From positions 1 through 64,000 of the forward strand of contig JAKQHS010000004.1 in NCBI GenBank assembly GCA_029557915.1: a DNA stretch of 64,000 nucleotides, read 5' to 3'. Made by a program: the position numbers and the translations under genes. The notes beneath the pieces are model-generated. The model was not told where the DNA came from, made no database searches, and was given only the letters and a program-made list of their open reading frames with translations. The first letter of the stretch is position 1. Every line of letters starts with the position of its first letter. This DNA is from Bacteroidota bacterium. GTDB lineage: Bacteria; Bacteroidota; Bacteroidia; Chitinophagales; Saprospiraceae. Positions 24,228 to 32,081 of the stretch are shown here, one piece after another.

Positions 24228-25362
24228 GGGTCAATAAATCTTCGAGTTCAAGTAAACTTTTCAGGTTATGCGCTGCGCGGAATTCGTCCACCGAAGGCAG
24301 GGCGGCCTTCATGCCTCCGGCCAGGGGTTGATAGTCTTTCATTCCTTTCAGCGGATTGAGCCAGATCAGCACCTTGCTCCTCCTGCGAATCTTGATCATC
24401 TCGGACCCTAAAAGTACCGGATTTCCGGTTTCCAGGCCATCGCTCAGGATGATTACAGCGGGTGATCCATGCAGGACATATTTGGAATATTGGCGGTTGA
24501 AGTCCCGGAGGCATTCCCCGATGCGGGTACCGCCCGACCAGTGACTGGCAAAATGGGAGACCTCCCGGAGCACGGAATCCAATTTCATATTGCGGAGGGC
24601 CCTGGTGATGGATATCAAGCGGGTGCTGAATACAAATGCCTCCAGGTTGCTGAATTCCTGTTTCAGCGCATAGATAAACCGGAGAAGGTAAAAACTGTAC
24701 TTGTCCATGGATCCGCTCACATCCAGGAGGATCACGAGCCTTCTTTTTTTCAGTTTGCGGGTGGTGTAGAAAAGCTTCAGGGGATCTCCTCCGCTTTCAA
24801 TGCTCTTGCGGACCGTCCTGGCCAGGTGGACCTTGCCGGGCTTCCTGGTGGCTTTCAGTTTACGTCGCATTTTCACCGCAAATTCCCTGAACAGCCGTTC
24901 GGCCAGTTGCTCCAGGGGTTTTTCATCGATCTCCCGGATCTTGGAAAAATCGGTTTCGCGCAAACGTTCCTCTGCATTGGCTCCAGATACGCTGGTGGCT
25001 TCCTCCTCTTCTTTCCCGGTGCCTTTGCCGCGGCCGAGCAGTACCAGGGAAGTATTGATTTTACTTCGGACCTGCCCCCGCACGGTGACTTGGTTTTTCC
25101 GCTCTGCCAGGTCCATGGGGCTGGTATCCCAATAGGCTGCAAACAAGCGGTCAAAAAGGGCGAGTTCTTCCCTGGATGTGCAACAAAGAGCAGCCAGGGC
25201 TGTTTTTAAACGATGCTTGTCCCGGACCAACGAGGTGTGGGCGACTTCAAGTGCTTCCGTGGTCTCCCGCAATCCAATCAAAAATCCATGGGACCTCAGG
25301 TAGCGGAAAAATCCGACCATACCGGAGGATATGCTGCGAGCGGAATAGGCTTGGGTATACAT
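24220..25362 (-). CDS. coxE: CoxE-like VWA-domain protein
   Basis: 380 residues. The C-terminal half is a von Willebrand A domain with MIDAS motif LLDVSGSMDKY (about 213-223), a later threonine position and SDGLETG. The N-terminal half is helical and charged, as in CoxE/YehP-type proteins. CoxE partners the MoxR-type ATPase CoxD in maturing the bimetallic site of CO dehydrogenase; in Oligotropha it is implicated in copper insertion. It starts 3 bp after coxD's stop, indicating tight coupling. No membrane segment is seen. Confidence 0.9.
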   Translation of the reverse strand: MYTQAYSARSISSGMVGFFRYLRSHGFLIGLRETTEALEVAHTSLVRDKHRLKTALAALCCTSREELALFDRLFAAYWDTSPMDLAERKNQVTVRGQVRSKINTSLVLLGRGKGTGKEEEEATSVSGANAEERLRETDFSKIREIDEKPLEQLAERLFREFAVKMRRKLKATRKPGKVHLARTVRKSIESGGDPLKLFYTTRKLKKRRLVILLDVSGSMDKYSFYLLRFIYALKQEFSNLEAFVFSTRLISITRALRNMKLDSVLREVSHFASHWSGGTRIGECLRDFNRQYSKYVLHGSPAVIILSDGLETGNPVLLGSEMIKIRRRSKVLIWLNPLKGMKDYQPLAGGMKAALPSVDEFRAAHNLKSLLELEDLLTHV

Positions 25363-25365
25363 GGC

Positions 25366-26244
25366 TCAAACCAGGGATTCGATGCCTTCTTCGCGGATCA
25401 TTTTGATGTCCTCGTTCGATTTTAATATTATGCCCAGGGTATGATCCAGCGTCTTTTGATCAAGGGCGCGGTAACCCAGGGTCATCAGGGACTCGGCCCA
25501 GTCCAGCGTTTCTGAAATACCGGGTTGTTTGGCCAGTTCCCGGGACCTTAGTTTCTGGACAAAACCCACGACCTGCTTCAGTAATTTTTCTTCAATGCCC
25601 GGAAGTTTTTTCTCCACGATCCGCATTTCTTTGTCAAAATCCGGGAAGTCGATCCAGTGATAGAGGCATCGCCGTTTCAGGGCGTCGCTCAGTTCGCGCG
25701 TCCGGTTGGAAGTCAGGATCACATACGGTTTATGGGTGGCTTTCACCGTCCCGATTTCCGGAATGCTCAGTTGAAAAGCGGACAATAACTCCAGCAGGAA
25801 GGCTTCAAATTCCTCATCCGCCCGGTCGATTTCATCGATGAGCAATACGGGGGATTGGTCTGCCTGCGTGATGGCCTGCAGCAAGGGCCTTTTGAGGATG
25901 TACTCCTCCGAAAAGATAAGGTCTTCCTTGTCCCTGAGGCTGGAGCCCGAGGATTCCAGCAGTTTGATGCTGAGCAATTGTTTCTGGTAATTCCATTCGT
26001 ATACGGCCTGGTTGAGGTCGAGGCCTTCGTAACACTGGAGCCGGATCAGGGGTGCCTTCAATAAACCGGAAAGGGCAAGCCCGACCTCCGTCTTGCCCAC
26101 ACCGGGCGGGCCCTCCAGCAAAAGCGGTTTGCGAAGCGTGAGGACCAAAAACAAGACTATGGCAAGGTCTTCCTCTGCTACATATCCCAGGTCCGAGAGG
26201 GCTTTTATGATAGATTCCGGGGATGCCGGATGAAACCGTTCCAA
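25366..26244 (-). CDS. coxD: CoxD-like MoxR AAA+ ATPase
   Basis: 292 residues of the MoxR family. Walker A GPPGVGKT (45-52), Walker B LLIDEIDRADEEF, sensor 1 LTSNRTRELSDALKRRC. In characterised CO dehydrogenase systems CoxD is a membrane-associated chaperone-ATPase needed to sulphurate the molybdenum during maturation. The gene sits 9 bp after coxG and 3 bp before coxE, so it acts with CoxE as a MoxR-VWA pair. Length and motifs are standard for the family. Confidence 0.92.
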   Translation of the reverse strand: MERFHPASPESIIKALSDLGYVAEEDLAIVLFLVLTLRKPLLLEGPPGVGKTEVGLALSGLLKAPLIRLQCYEGLDLNQAVYEWNYQKQLLSIKLLESSGSSLRDKEDLIFSEEYILKRPLLQAITQADQSPVLLIDEIDRADEEFEAFLLELLSAFQLSIPEIGTVKATHKPYVILTSNRTRELSDALKRRCLYHWIDFPDFDKEMRIVEKKLPGIEEKLLKQVVGFVQKLRSRELAKQPGISETLDWAESLMTLGYRALDQKTLDHTLGIILKSNEDIKMIREEGIESLV

Positions 26245-26253
26245 CAGGCAGGC

Positions 26254-26781
26254 TTAACTCTTTCCTCCGAACAATCCTTTCACTACACTGCCCACAATGG
26301 AACCCGTATGGATGCTGGTATCCACCTCTCCCCCCGACAATTTGGCTTTCAGATTGTCCGCAAACTGATCGAGCAACTGGCTCGAAACATCATTGATGAG
26401 GCGGGAACCAAACTGAGCCAGCATGCCGGTGATGCTGACATCCATATTCAGGCTTACTTCCGTCCCCGTGGTTCCGGCTTTCACTTCGGCATCCATGCTC
26501 ATCTCTGCGCTTCCTTTCCCCTTGCTGTCGAGGCCGGTGCCTTTCAGGGCCATTTTTTTCAAGTTCGGATCCTTCGATAAAAAGGTAACCTTCCCGTCGA
26601 ATTTGGATTTCACCGGGCCAAGTTTAAACTCCACCTGGCCTTTATAATCGTTTTCGCTTTCCTGGGAGGTCAGGGAGGCGCCGGGGACGCAGGAGACTAC
26701 CTTGTACGGATCGGAAATGAGTTCCCATACCGCATCCACCGGGTGATCCAGCTTAATGGTTTTATTGATTTTTGCATTCAT
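26254..26781 (-). CDS. coxG: CoxG-like SRPBCC protein
   Basis: 175 residues. The SRPBCC fold of the CO dehydrogenase subunit G family is marked by the opening INKTIKLDHPVDAVWELISD, then VVSCVPGASLT and a beta-rich core (KGQVEFKLGPVKSKFDG), and it ends in a helical and Gly/Ser-rich tail. CoxG has been proposed to recruit CO dehydrogenase to the membrane and, in mycobacterial work, to bind quinone. It lies between coxL and coxD, with a strong hairpin separating it from coxL. Confidence 0.9.
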   Translation of the reverse strand: MNAKINKTIKLDHPVDAVWELISDPYKVVSCVPGASLTSQESENDYKGQVEFKLGPVKSKFDGKVTFLSKDPNLKKMALKGTGLDSKGKGSAEMSMDAEVKAGTTGTEVSLNMDVSITGMLAQFGSRLINDVSSQLLDQFADNLKAKLSGGEVDTSIHTGSIVGSVVKGLFGGKS

Positions 26782-26811
26782 AATTTCTCTTTTAAGGATA
26801 ACAAAATAAAA

Positions 26812-26849
26812 CAGGGGTAGTTTTCCATTTTAAGGAAAACTTACCCCTG
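26812..26849 (-). terminator. Intergenic hairpin between coxL and coxG (attenuator or mRNA stabiliser)
   Basis: CAGGGGTA plus GTTTTCC pair with GGAAAAC plus TACCCCTG across a 7-nt AT loop, a 15-bp stem with one bulged base. On the minus-strand RNA it follows the coxL stop by 15 nt and is followed by TTTTATTTTG. It could partly terminate transcription after coxL or protect the coxMSL message, giving more enzyme than maturation factors. Confidence 0.7.
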
Positions 26850-26864
26850 GTCTTTTTTCAATGG

Positions 26865-29231
26865 TCAAATCACGCCCTTCTCCTTCAGGGCTTTCCACAC
26901 CTTAAACGGGGTGATGGGGATATCGATGTGGTGGATGCCATAAGGCGAGAGCGCATCCATGATGGCATTGGCTATGGCCGGGGGCGCGCCCACGGTGGGC
27001 GATTCACCGACTCCCTTGGCCCCAATGGGGTGGTGGGGGGAAGGAGTCACCACATGCCCGGTTTCCCAATGCGGGGATTCCACCGCAGTGGGCACCAGGT
27101 AATCCATGAAGGTGCCGTTGAGGATATTGCCGTCTTCATCATAGATCAGTTCTTCATACATGGCCGGGGCGATGCCCTGGGTAAGGCCTCCATGGACCTG
27201 TCCCTGTACGATCATCGGGTTGATGATATGGCCGCAATCGTCAATGGCGACAAAACGGCGCACTTTGATCTGCCCCGTTTCCTTGTCGATGTCTACTACG
27301 CAGATGTAAGCGCCGGATGGAAAGGTCAGGTTGGGCGGATCGTAATAATGAGTCGCTTCAAAACCGGCTTCCATGCCCTGCGGATGGTTGGTATAAGCTG
27401 CAAACACGATTTCCTGGATGGTTTTTGCTTTTTCCGGAGCTCCTTTTACAGAGAATTTTCCGGGTTCCCATTCCAGGTCTTCTTCGCTGACTTCGAGCAG
27501 GTAAGCGGCAATTTTCCTGGCCTTGTCCCGGAGTTTTCGGGCCGCTACTGCCGCGGCGGCTCCGGCCGTTGGCGTGCTGCGGCTGGCATAGGTGCCCAGC
27601 CCGTAAGGGGCGGTATCGGTATCACCCTCCTCTACATGGATATTTTCGGCAGGGATGCCCAGTTCTTCCGCGATGATCTGCGCATAGGTGGTTTCGTGGC
27701 CCTGGCCTTGGGATTTCGTCCCGAAGCGGGCAATGGCCTTGCCGGTCGGATGCACGCGGATTTCCGCGCTGTCAAACATTTTAATGCCCAAAATGTCAAA
27801 ATCTTTGGAGGGCCCGGCACCCACAATTTCGGTAAAGGTGCTGATCCCTATCCCCATCAATTCACCTTTGGCCCTTTTTTCGGCCTGTTCCTTCCGCAAG
27901 GAATCATAGCCGATGGCCTCCATGGCTTTTTTCAGGCCGGCATGGTAATCCCCGCTGTCATAGGTCCACCCGGTTGGAGATTTCCAGGGGAAATCCTCCT
28001 TTTTGATAAAGTTTTCCATGCGGAGCTGGGCCGGGTCTTTGCCTACCTTGAGGGCAAACAGATCGGTAATCCTTTCGATGGCCTGCACGGCTTCGGTGAC
28101 CCGGAAAGAACAGCGGTAGGCTACCCCGCCCGGGGGTTTGTTGGTATAAACGGCATCGGCTTCCATAAAAGCGGTGTCGTAGTCGTAAGACCCCGTACCG
28201 ATGGAAAACAGGCCGGTGTGGAATTTGGAAGGATTGGCCGAGGCATCGGTGTATCCATGGTCGGCAAGGACTTTAAAACGGGTGGCCTGGATCTTTCCGG
28301 CCTTGGTGCCCGCCATTTCCACTGTGATGTGATAGTCCCGGGCAAAGGAGTCGGCCTGCAGGTTTTCACTGCGGTCTTCGATCCATTTTACCGGTTTGCC
28401 CGTGAGGAAGGACACCGCTATGGCGATGACATAACCCGGATAGACCGGTACTTTTCCGCCAAATCCTCCCCCGATATCCGGGGAGACCACGCGGATCTTT
28501 TCCTCCGTGAGGCCCACATGCCCGGCTACCAGGGCGATCACGGTGCGGATCGCGTGGGGAGCCTGGGTGGTCATATACATGGTGAGGTGGTTGTTGATTT
28601 TGTCATAGTCCGCCACACAACCGCAGGTTTCGATGGAAGCCACGTGGATCCTTGGGATATGCATATGTTGTTCGACCACGACCTCGGCTTTTTTGAATAC
28701 CTCATCGGTTTTGGCTTTGTCACCCACTTCCCAGTGCCAGATATGGTTGTCTGACTTACCGGGTTTGTCGGTGCGCAGGACGGGGGAGGATGGGTCCATG
28801 GATTTGTAGGGATCCATGATCGGTTTCATGGGTTCGTATTCCACTTTTACGGCTTCCCGCCCGTCCCTGGCGGCATAACGGCTGGTGGCGATCACCGCCG
28901 CCACCTCCTGGGCCTGGTACATGACCGTATCGGTGGGAAGGACCATCTGGGTGTCGGACATCAGGGTCGGCATCCAGTGCAGGTTGTATTTTTCGAGGTC
29001 TTTGCCGGTCACCACCGCGGCTACCCCGGGCACTTTCATCGCTTCGGAGATGTCTATGTTTTTTATTTTGGCATAAGCGTAAGGGCTGCGTACAATATCC
29101 ATATAGAGCATGCCGTCCAGTTTGATATCGTCCACGTAATGGCCCGCTCCCTGGATAAAACGGACATCTTCTTTGCGTTTCAGGGAATGCCCCATGCCGC
29201 CGATGGCCTTTGAAGTTTTACACTGAATCAT
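26865..29231 (-). CDS. coxL: Form I aerobic carbon monoxide dehydrogenase large subunit (Mo-Cu)
   Basis: 788 residues, close to the roughly 800 of characterised CoxL. Molybdopterin-binding segments GGGFGGKVPVYPGYV and ATRFKVLADHGY are present. The active-site loop reads GGVAYRCSFRVTEAVQAIER: AYRCSFR, with Cys374 as the copper ligand, is the accepted mark of genuine CO dehydrogenase as opposed to form II enzymes and xanthine dehydrogenases. The C-terminal GAKGVGESP supplies the active-site glutamate. It oxidises CO to CO2 and passes electrons through CoxS and CoxM to the respiratory chain. Gene order M-S-L is also that of form I. It starts 34 bp after coxS. Confidence 0.95.
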   Translation of the reverse strand: MIQCKTSKAIGGMGHSLKRKEDVRFIQGAGHYVDDIKLDGMLYMDIVRSPYAYAKIKNIDISEAMKVPGVAAVVTGKDLEKYNLHWMPTLMSDTQMVLPTDTVMYQAQEVAAVIATSRYAARDGREAVKVEYEPMKPIMDPYKSMDPSSPVLRTDKPGKSDNHIWHWEVGDKAKTDEVFKKAEVVVEQHMHIPRIHVASIETCGCVADYDKINNHLTMYMTTQAPHAIRTVIALVAGHVGLTEEKIRVVSPDIGGGFGGKVPVYPGYVIAIAVSFLTGKPVKWIEDRSENLQADSFARDYHITVEMAGTKAGKIQATRFKVLADHGYTDASANPSKFHTGLFSIGTGSYDYDTAFMEADAVYTNKPPGGVAYRCSFRVTEAVQAIERITDLFALKVGKDPAQLRMENFIKKEDFPWKSPTGWTYDSGDYHAGLKKAMEAIGYDSLRKEQAEKRAKGELMGIGISTFTEIVGAGPSKDFDILGIKMFDSAEIRVHPTGKAIARFGTKSQGQGHETTYAQIIAEELGIPAENIHVEEGDTDTAPYGLGTYASRSTPTAGAAAAVAARKLRDKARKIAAYLLEVSEEDLEWEPGKFSVKGAPEKAKTIQEIVFAAYTNHPQGMEAGFEATHYYDPPNLTFPSGAYICVVDIDKETGQIKVRRFVAIDDCGHIINPMIVQGQVHGGLTQGIAPAMYEELIYDEDGNILNGTFMDYLVPTAVESPHWETGHVVTPSPHHPIGAKGVGESPTVGAPPAIANAIMDALSPYGIHHIDIPITPFKVWKALKEKGVI

Positions 29232-29265
29232 GATTGTATATTGATTTTCAGATTAAAGAATTGGA

Positions 29266-29763
29266 TTAAACGAATACGGGTTCTGTGGAAGGCAGGGCGT
29301 CCCCCCTCATTTTTGCCGCGGCATACTGAATGGATTTGACAATATTGTTATAGCCCGTGCAGCGGCAAAGATTGCCCGAAATACCCCAGCGGATCTGTTC
29401 TTCCGTGGGGTTGGGGTTATTGGCTAGCAATTCGCTTGCGCGGAGGATCATGCCCGGGGTGCAGAAACCGCAATGCAGTCCGTGATTTTCCTTGAATCCT
29501 TCCTGGAGCGGGTGAAGCCCTTCGGCCGTAGCCAAACCTTCTATGGTGGTAATGGACTTACCATTGGCCTGGACCGCAAGAACGGTGCATGATTTGACCG
29601 ACTTGCCGTTGAGCAGGATGGTGCAGGCCCCGCAGCTGGAGGTGTCGCATCCAATATGGGTCCCGGTCAGGTTGAGGATTTCCCGGATCATATGCACCAG
29701 TAAAGTGCGGGCTTCGACTTCAACTTCATGGGCGGTTCCATTGACGGTGACATTTATTTTCAT
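29266..29763 (-). CDS. coxS: CO dehydrogenase small subunit, [2Fe-2S] protein
   Basis: 165 residues. The plant-ferredoxin-type N-terminal cluster has [16 protein letters not shown] with the fourth Cys in VKSC. The C-terminal helical cluster has HCGFCTPGM and [13 protein letters not shown]. These two [2Fe-2S] centres carry electrons from the molybdenum site of CoxL to the FAD of CoxM. It lies 27 bp after coxM and 34 bp before coxL on the same strand. Length is normal. Confidence 0.96.
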   Translation of the reverse strand: MKINVTVNGTAHEVEVEARTLLVHMIREILNLTGTHIGCDTSSCGACTILLNGKSVKSCTVLAVQANGKSITTIEGLATAEGLHPLQEGFKENHGLHCGFCTPGMILRASELLANNPNPTEEQIRWGISGNLCRCTGYNNIVKSIQYAAAKMRGDALPSTEPVFV

Positions 29764-29790
29764 ATGCTTTGAATTCAGAAGATTAAAAAA

Positions 29791-30654
29791 TTATTTGGCC
29801 CTTTCGGCGGCCAGTTTTACCATTCGTCTTAATACCACGGCGACCATGTCCCTTTTGTATTCTTCACTGCCTCTCAGGTCGGTGGAAGGGCTGCAGTCTT
29901 CAGCGGCCAGTTTGCCTGCCTGGGCTAGGTTTTCGTCGGTCAGCGGTTTGCCCAGCAGGAACTCTTCGGAGCGGCTGGCCCGCATGGGCACCGGGTTGAC
30001 GTTGGTAAGTCCTATGCCAATGGATTTCACCAGATTTCCATCGAGGGTCAGGACCACGGCCACCCCGGCGATGGCATAATCCCCCACCTTTCTTTCGAGT
30101 TTATAGTAGGCGCTGCCGGTATGCCCGGGAGGTATCGGGATTTGGATCTCCGTGAGGATCTCTTCCGGCTCCAGGGCGGTGGTATAAAAACCCTGGAAAA
30201 AATCGTCAATGGCTATGGTCCGGCTCCCCTTTGGGCCCGTTGCAACCACCCTGGCCCTCAGTGCAAGCATCACCGCGGGATGGTCGTTGGCGGCATCTCC
30301 ATGCGCGAGATTGCCCCCGATGGTGCCCATGTTGCGCACCTGGGGGTCAGCAATCAGCCGGGTCGAATCCGCGAAAATGGGGTAGTGCCCGGTCAGCAGG
30401 GCCGAGTGTTCCACCTCCGCTTCGCGGACCAGGGCGCCGATCCGGATAAATCCATTTTCTTCCTGGATCGAGGAGAGGCCGGGAATATTATTGATGTCGA
30501 TGAGGTAGCCCGGTGTGGCAAACCGCAGTTTCATCATGGGGATCAGGCTGTGTCCGCCGGCCAGTATTTTGGCTTCATCCCCGTATTTCTGCAAGAGGCC
30601 GATGGCGTCTTGCAGGGTTGCCGGAGCTTCATACTGAAAAGGTTGTGCAATCAT
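29791..30654 (-). CDS. coxM: CO dehydrogenase medium subunit, FAD-binding
   Basis: 287 residues. FAD-binding motifs AGGHSLIPMMKLR (about 32-44) and MGTIGGNLAHGD (about 106-117), followed by the C-terminal domain of the CoxM/CutM family (GDYAIAGVAVVLTLDG). It accepts electrons from CoxS and hands them to quinone or other carriers. It starts 10 bp after the stop of a small membrane-protein gene, which therefore seems to head the operon. Confidence 0.95.
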   Translation of the reverse strand: MIAQPFQYEAPATLQDAIGLLQKYGDEAKILAGGHSLIPMMKLRFATPGYLIDINNIPGLSSIQEENGFIRIGALVREAEVEHSALLTGHYPIFADSTRLIADPQVRNMGTIGGNLAHGDAANDHPAVMLALRARVVATGPKGSRTIAIDDFFQGFYTTALEPEEILTEIQIPIPPGHTGSAYYKLERKVGDYAIAGVAVVLTLDGNLVKSIGIGLTNVNPVPMRASRSEEFLLGKPLTDENLAQAGKLAAEDCSPSTDLRGSEEYKRDMVAVVLRRMVKLAAERAK

Positions 30655-30664
30655 ACTCGAATCG

Positions 30665-31123
30665 TTATTTAATGTTTTGTAAATAGTCGAGGGTCCGTCC
30701 CGCCCTGGCTAAAGGCCGGCGGCGGTTGATCAAATACAGGAGGCTTCCGTTGAGCCAGACTCCTGAAAAAAGGATGACCACTCCCGTATAATACCAGAAA
30801 TATCCGGCCGGTTTCAGGATCGATCCGTTGAGGACCAGCATGCCGGTGAAAGCCAGTCCCAGCGCCATCCAGGTGCGCCACCCGCGGTAATTCAGGGCGA
30901 TGGCTGCAGCAATAATGAGGCTGAGCATGACCGAAAGCGCAAGGGCCAGCTGGTTTTCATGGGCATTGGGGGCTGCCGACGGGCCATTTCCGCAAAGGGC
31001 TATGGTACCGCTGTAGGCAATCACACAAAAGGGACATTTTGGAAGGAGGATCAGGAAGAGGCCGGACCATAGGGACACGGATTTTCGTTTCTTCCCTTCT
31101 TTCCGGCATGATTGGCACGACAT
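30665..31123 (-). CDS. Small Cys-containing membrane protein heading the cox operon
   Basis: 152 residues from ATG at 31123; a TTG 30 nt upstream is also open but lies on a promoter-like TACTTTTC. The N-terminus has MSCQSCRKEGKKRK, a CxxC motif in a basic leader. Four hydrophobic segments follow; the first holds LPKCPFCVIAYSG, a second CxxC reminiscent of MerC/MerT-type proteins. The C-terminus is basic and cytosolic by the positive-inside rule. I do not recognise a named family. It is 10 bp from coxM and on the same strand, so a role in CO oxidation, such as copper handling or membrane attachment, is possible but only inferred from position and cysteines. Confidence 0.7.
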   Translation of the reverse strand: MSCQSCRKEGKKRKSVSLWSGLFLILLPKCPFCVIAYSGTIALCGNGPSAAPNAHENQLALALSVMLSLIIAAAIALNYRGWRTWMALGLAFTGMLVLNGSILKPAGYFWYYTGVVILFSGVWLNGSLLYLINRRRPLARAGRTLDYLQNIK

Positions 31124-31324
31124 CCTTGATTTCCCTGTTTTTGAAAAGTACAATAGACCCCCAATTTAAAGGGCCCGGTCCATGAAATCAAGTTTTTATC
31201 AGAATATAATATCCCGCTGATCCAATTTTATTTGGTATTTTTTTTGGAATATCCTTGACTCGCCCGTCAATTTAAAATAAAGAGCCGGGTATTGAATAGG
31301 ACAAGTCAGGTTCGGCCCTGCGGT

Positions 31325-31933
31325 TTATTTTTCCTGGTTTTTATACCTGAGGTAGTCTTCCACCGTGTCGATGTCAATTTGCCCTTTTGGAAAAGGGACA
31401 AAACCTGCCTGGTCCGGGTATTGATGGATCAGTCTCAGGGCTCCTTTATCCCCCTCCAGCTTTTCCAGTTCTGGGAAAAAACGGCGGTCAAAAAGCGCGG
31501 GGCTGCCGTTGGCTTCTTTATACCTGCTGGCCACGATGTTTTTCCCGGAAGCCTGATAGGTGGTGACCAGCGCTTCCAGCAAGGGGCCAGTCACATAAGG
31601 CTGGTCACAGACCATGAAGATCAGGGCATCCGTATCGCCCTGCAAGTTCAGGACTTCCCGAAGGCCGCATTTCACCGAAGAAGCCAGACCGCTTTGCCAT
31701 TGTGCATTGATGGCCAGGAACAGATTCAGGCCGGAAAGTTCGTTGGCCAGGGCTTCATGATTTGAGCCCAGGACTACTACCACAGGCCGGAAGAGCGTCG
31801 ACAGGGCTATGGTCGCAGCATGATTCAATAAGGTTTGAGTGTCGTTTGCCTTCAACAACTGTTTGGCTGAGCCTAGTCTCCTGGAAGCCCCGGCCGCAAG
31901 GATTACAATCCCGATTTTTTTTGCCTTAGTCAA
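31325..31933 (-). CDS. mocA: MocA-like molybdenum cofactor cytidylyltransferase / nucleotidyltransferase
   Basis: 202 residues. The NTP-transferase signature ILAAGASRRLGSAKQLL is at the N-terminus, VCDQPYVTGPLLEAL carries the metal-binding aspartate, and NGSPALFDRRFFPEL and GDKGALRLIHQ are typical of MocA, which converts molybdopterin cofactor to its cytosine dinucleotide form. CO dehydrogenases use that form, so the context fits well. It could also be a MobA-like relative, but the motif pattern and neighbours favour MocA. About 170 bp separate it from the cox operon, so it may have its own promoter. Confidence 0.88.
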   Translation of the reverse strand: MTKAKKIGIVILAAGASRRLGSAKQLLKANDTQTLLNHAATIALSTLFRPVVVVLGSNHEALANELSGLNLFLAINAQWQSGLASSVKCGLREVLNLQGDTDALIFMVCDQPYVTGPLLEALVTTYQASGKNIVASRYKEANGSPALFDRRFFPELEKLEGDKGALRLIHQYPDQAGFVPFPKGQIDIDTVEDYLRYKNQEK

Positions 31934-31948
31934 ACGGGTGGTTTAAAG

Positions 31949-32081
31949 TAGATGCGAGATGCGAGATGCGAGACACGAGATGCGAGATGCGAGACACGAG
32001 ATACGAGACACGAGATGCGAGACTGACTATTGACTACTGACTACTGACTACTGACTACTGACTATTGACTACTGACTACTG
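31949..32081 (+). repeat. Two abutting 7-bp tandem arrays
   Basis: An array of GATGCGA / GACACGA units (31949-32022) switches without a gap to an array of TGACTAC / TGACTAT units (32022-32081). The second array ends exactly at the stop codon of the XdhC gene; read on the minus strand it contains TAG in every unit. The 150-bp gap holds nothing else. Confidence 0.85.

Noticed and set aside
26928-28754. 608-codon plus-strand open frame opposite coxL
   Set aside because: Antisense shadow of a GC-biased conserved gene; coxL motifs are unambiguous on the minus strand.
26865-29231. CoxL as a xanthine or aldehyde dehydrogenase
   Set aside because: The AYRCSFR loop, M-S-L gene order and the CoxD/E/F/G partners point to CO dehydrogenase.
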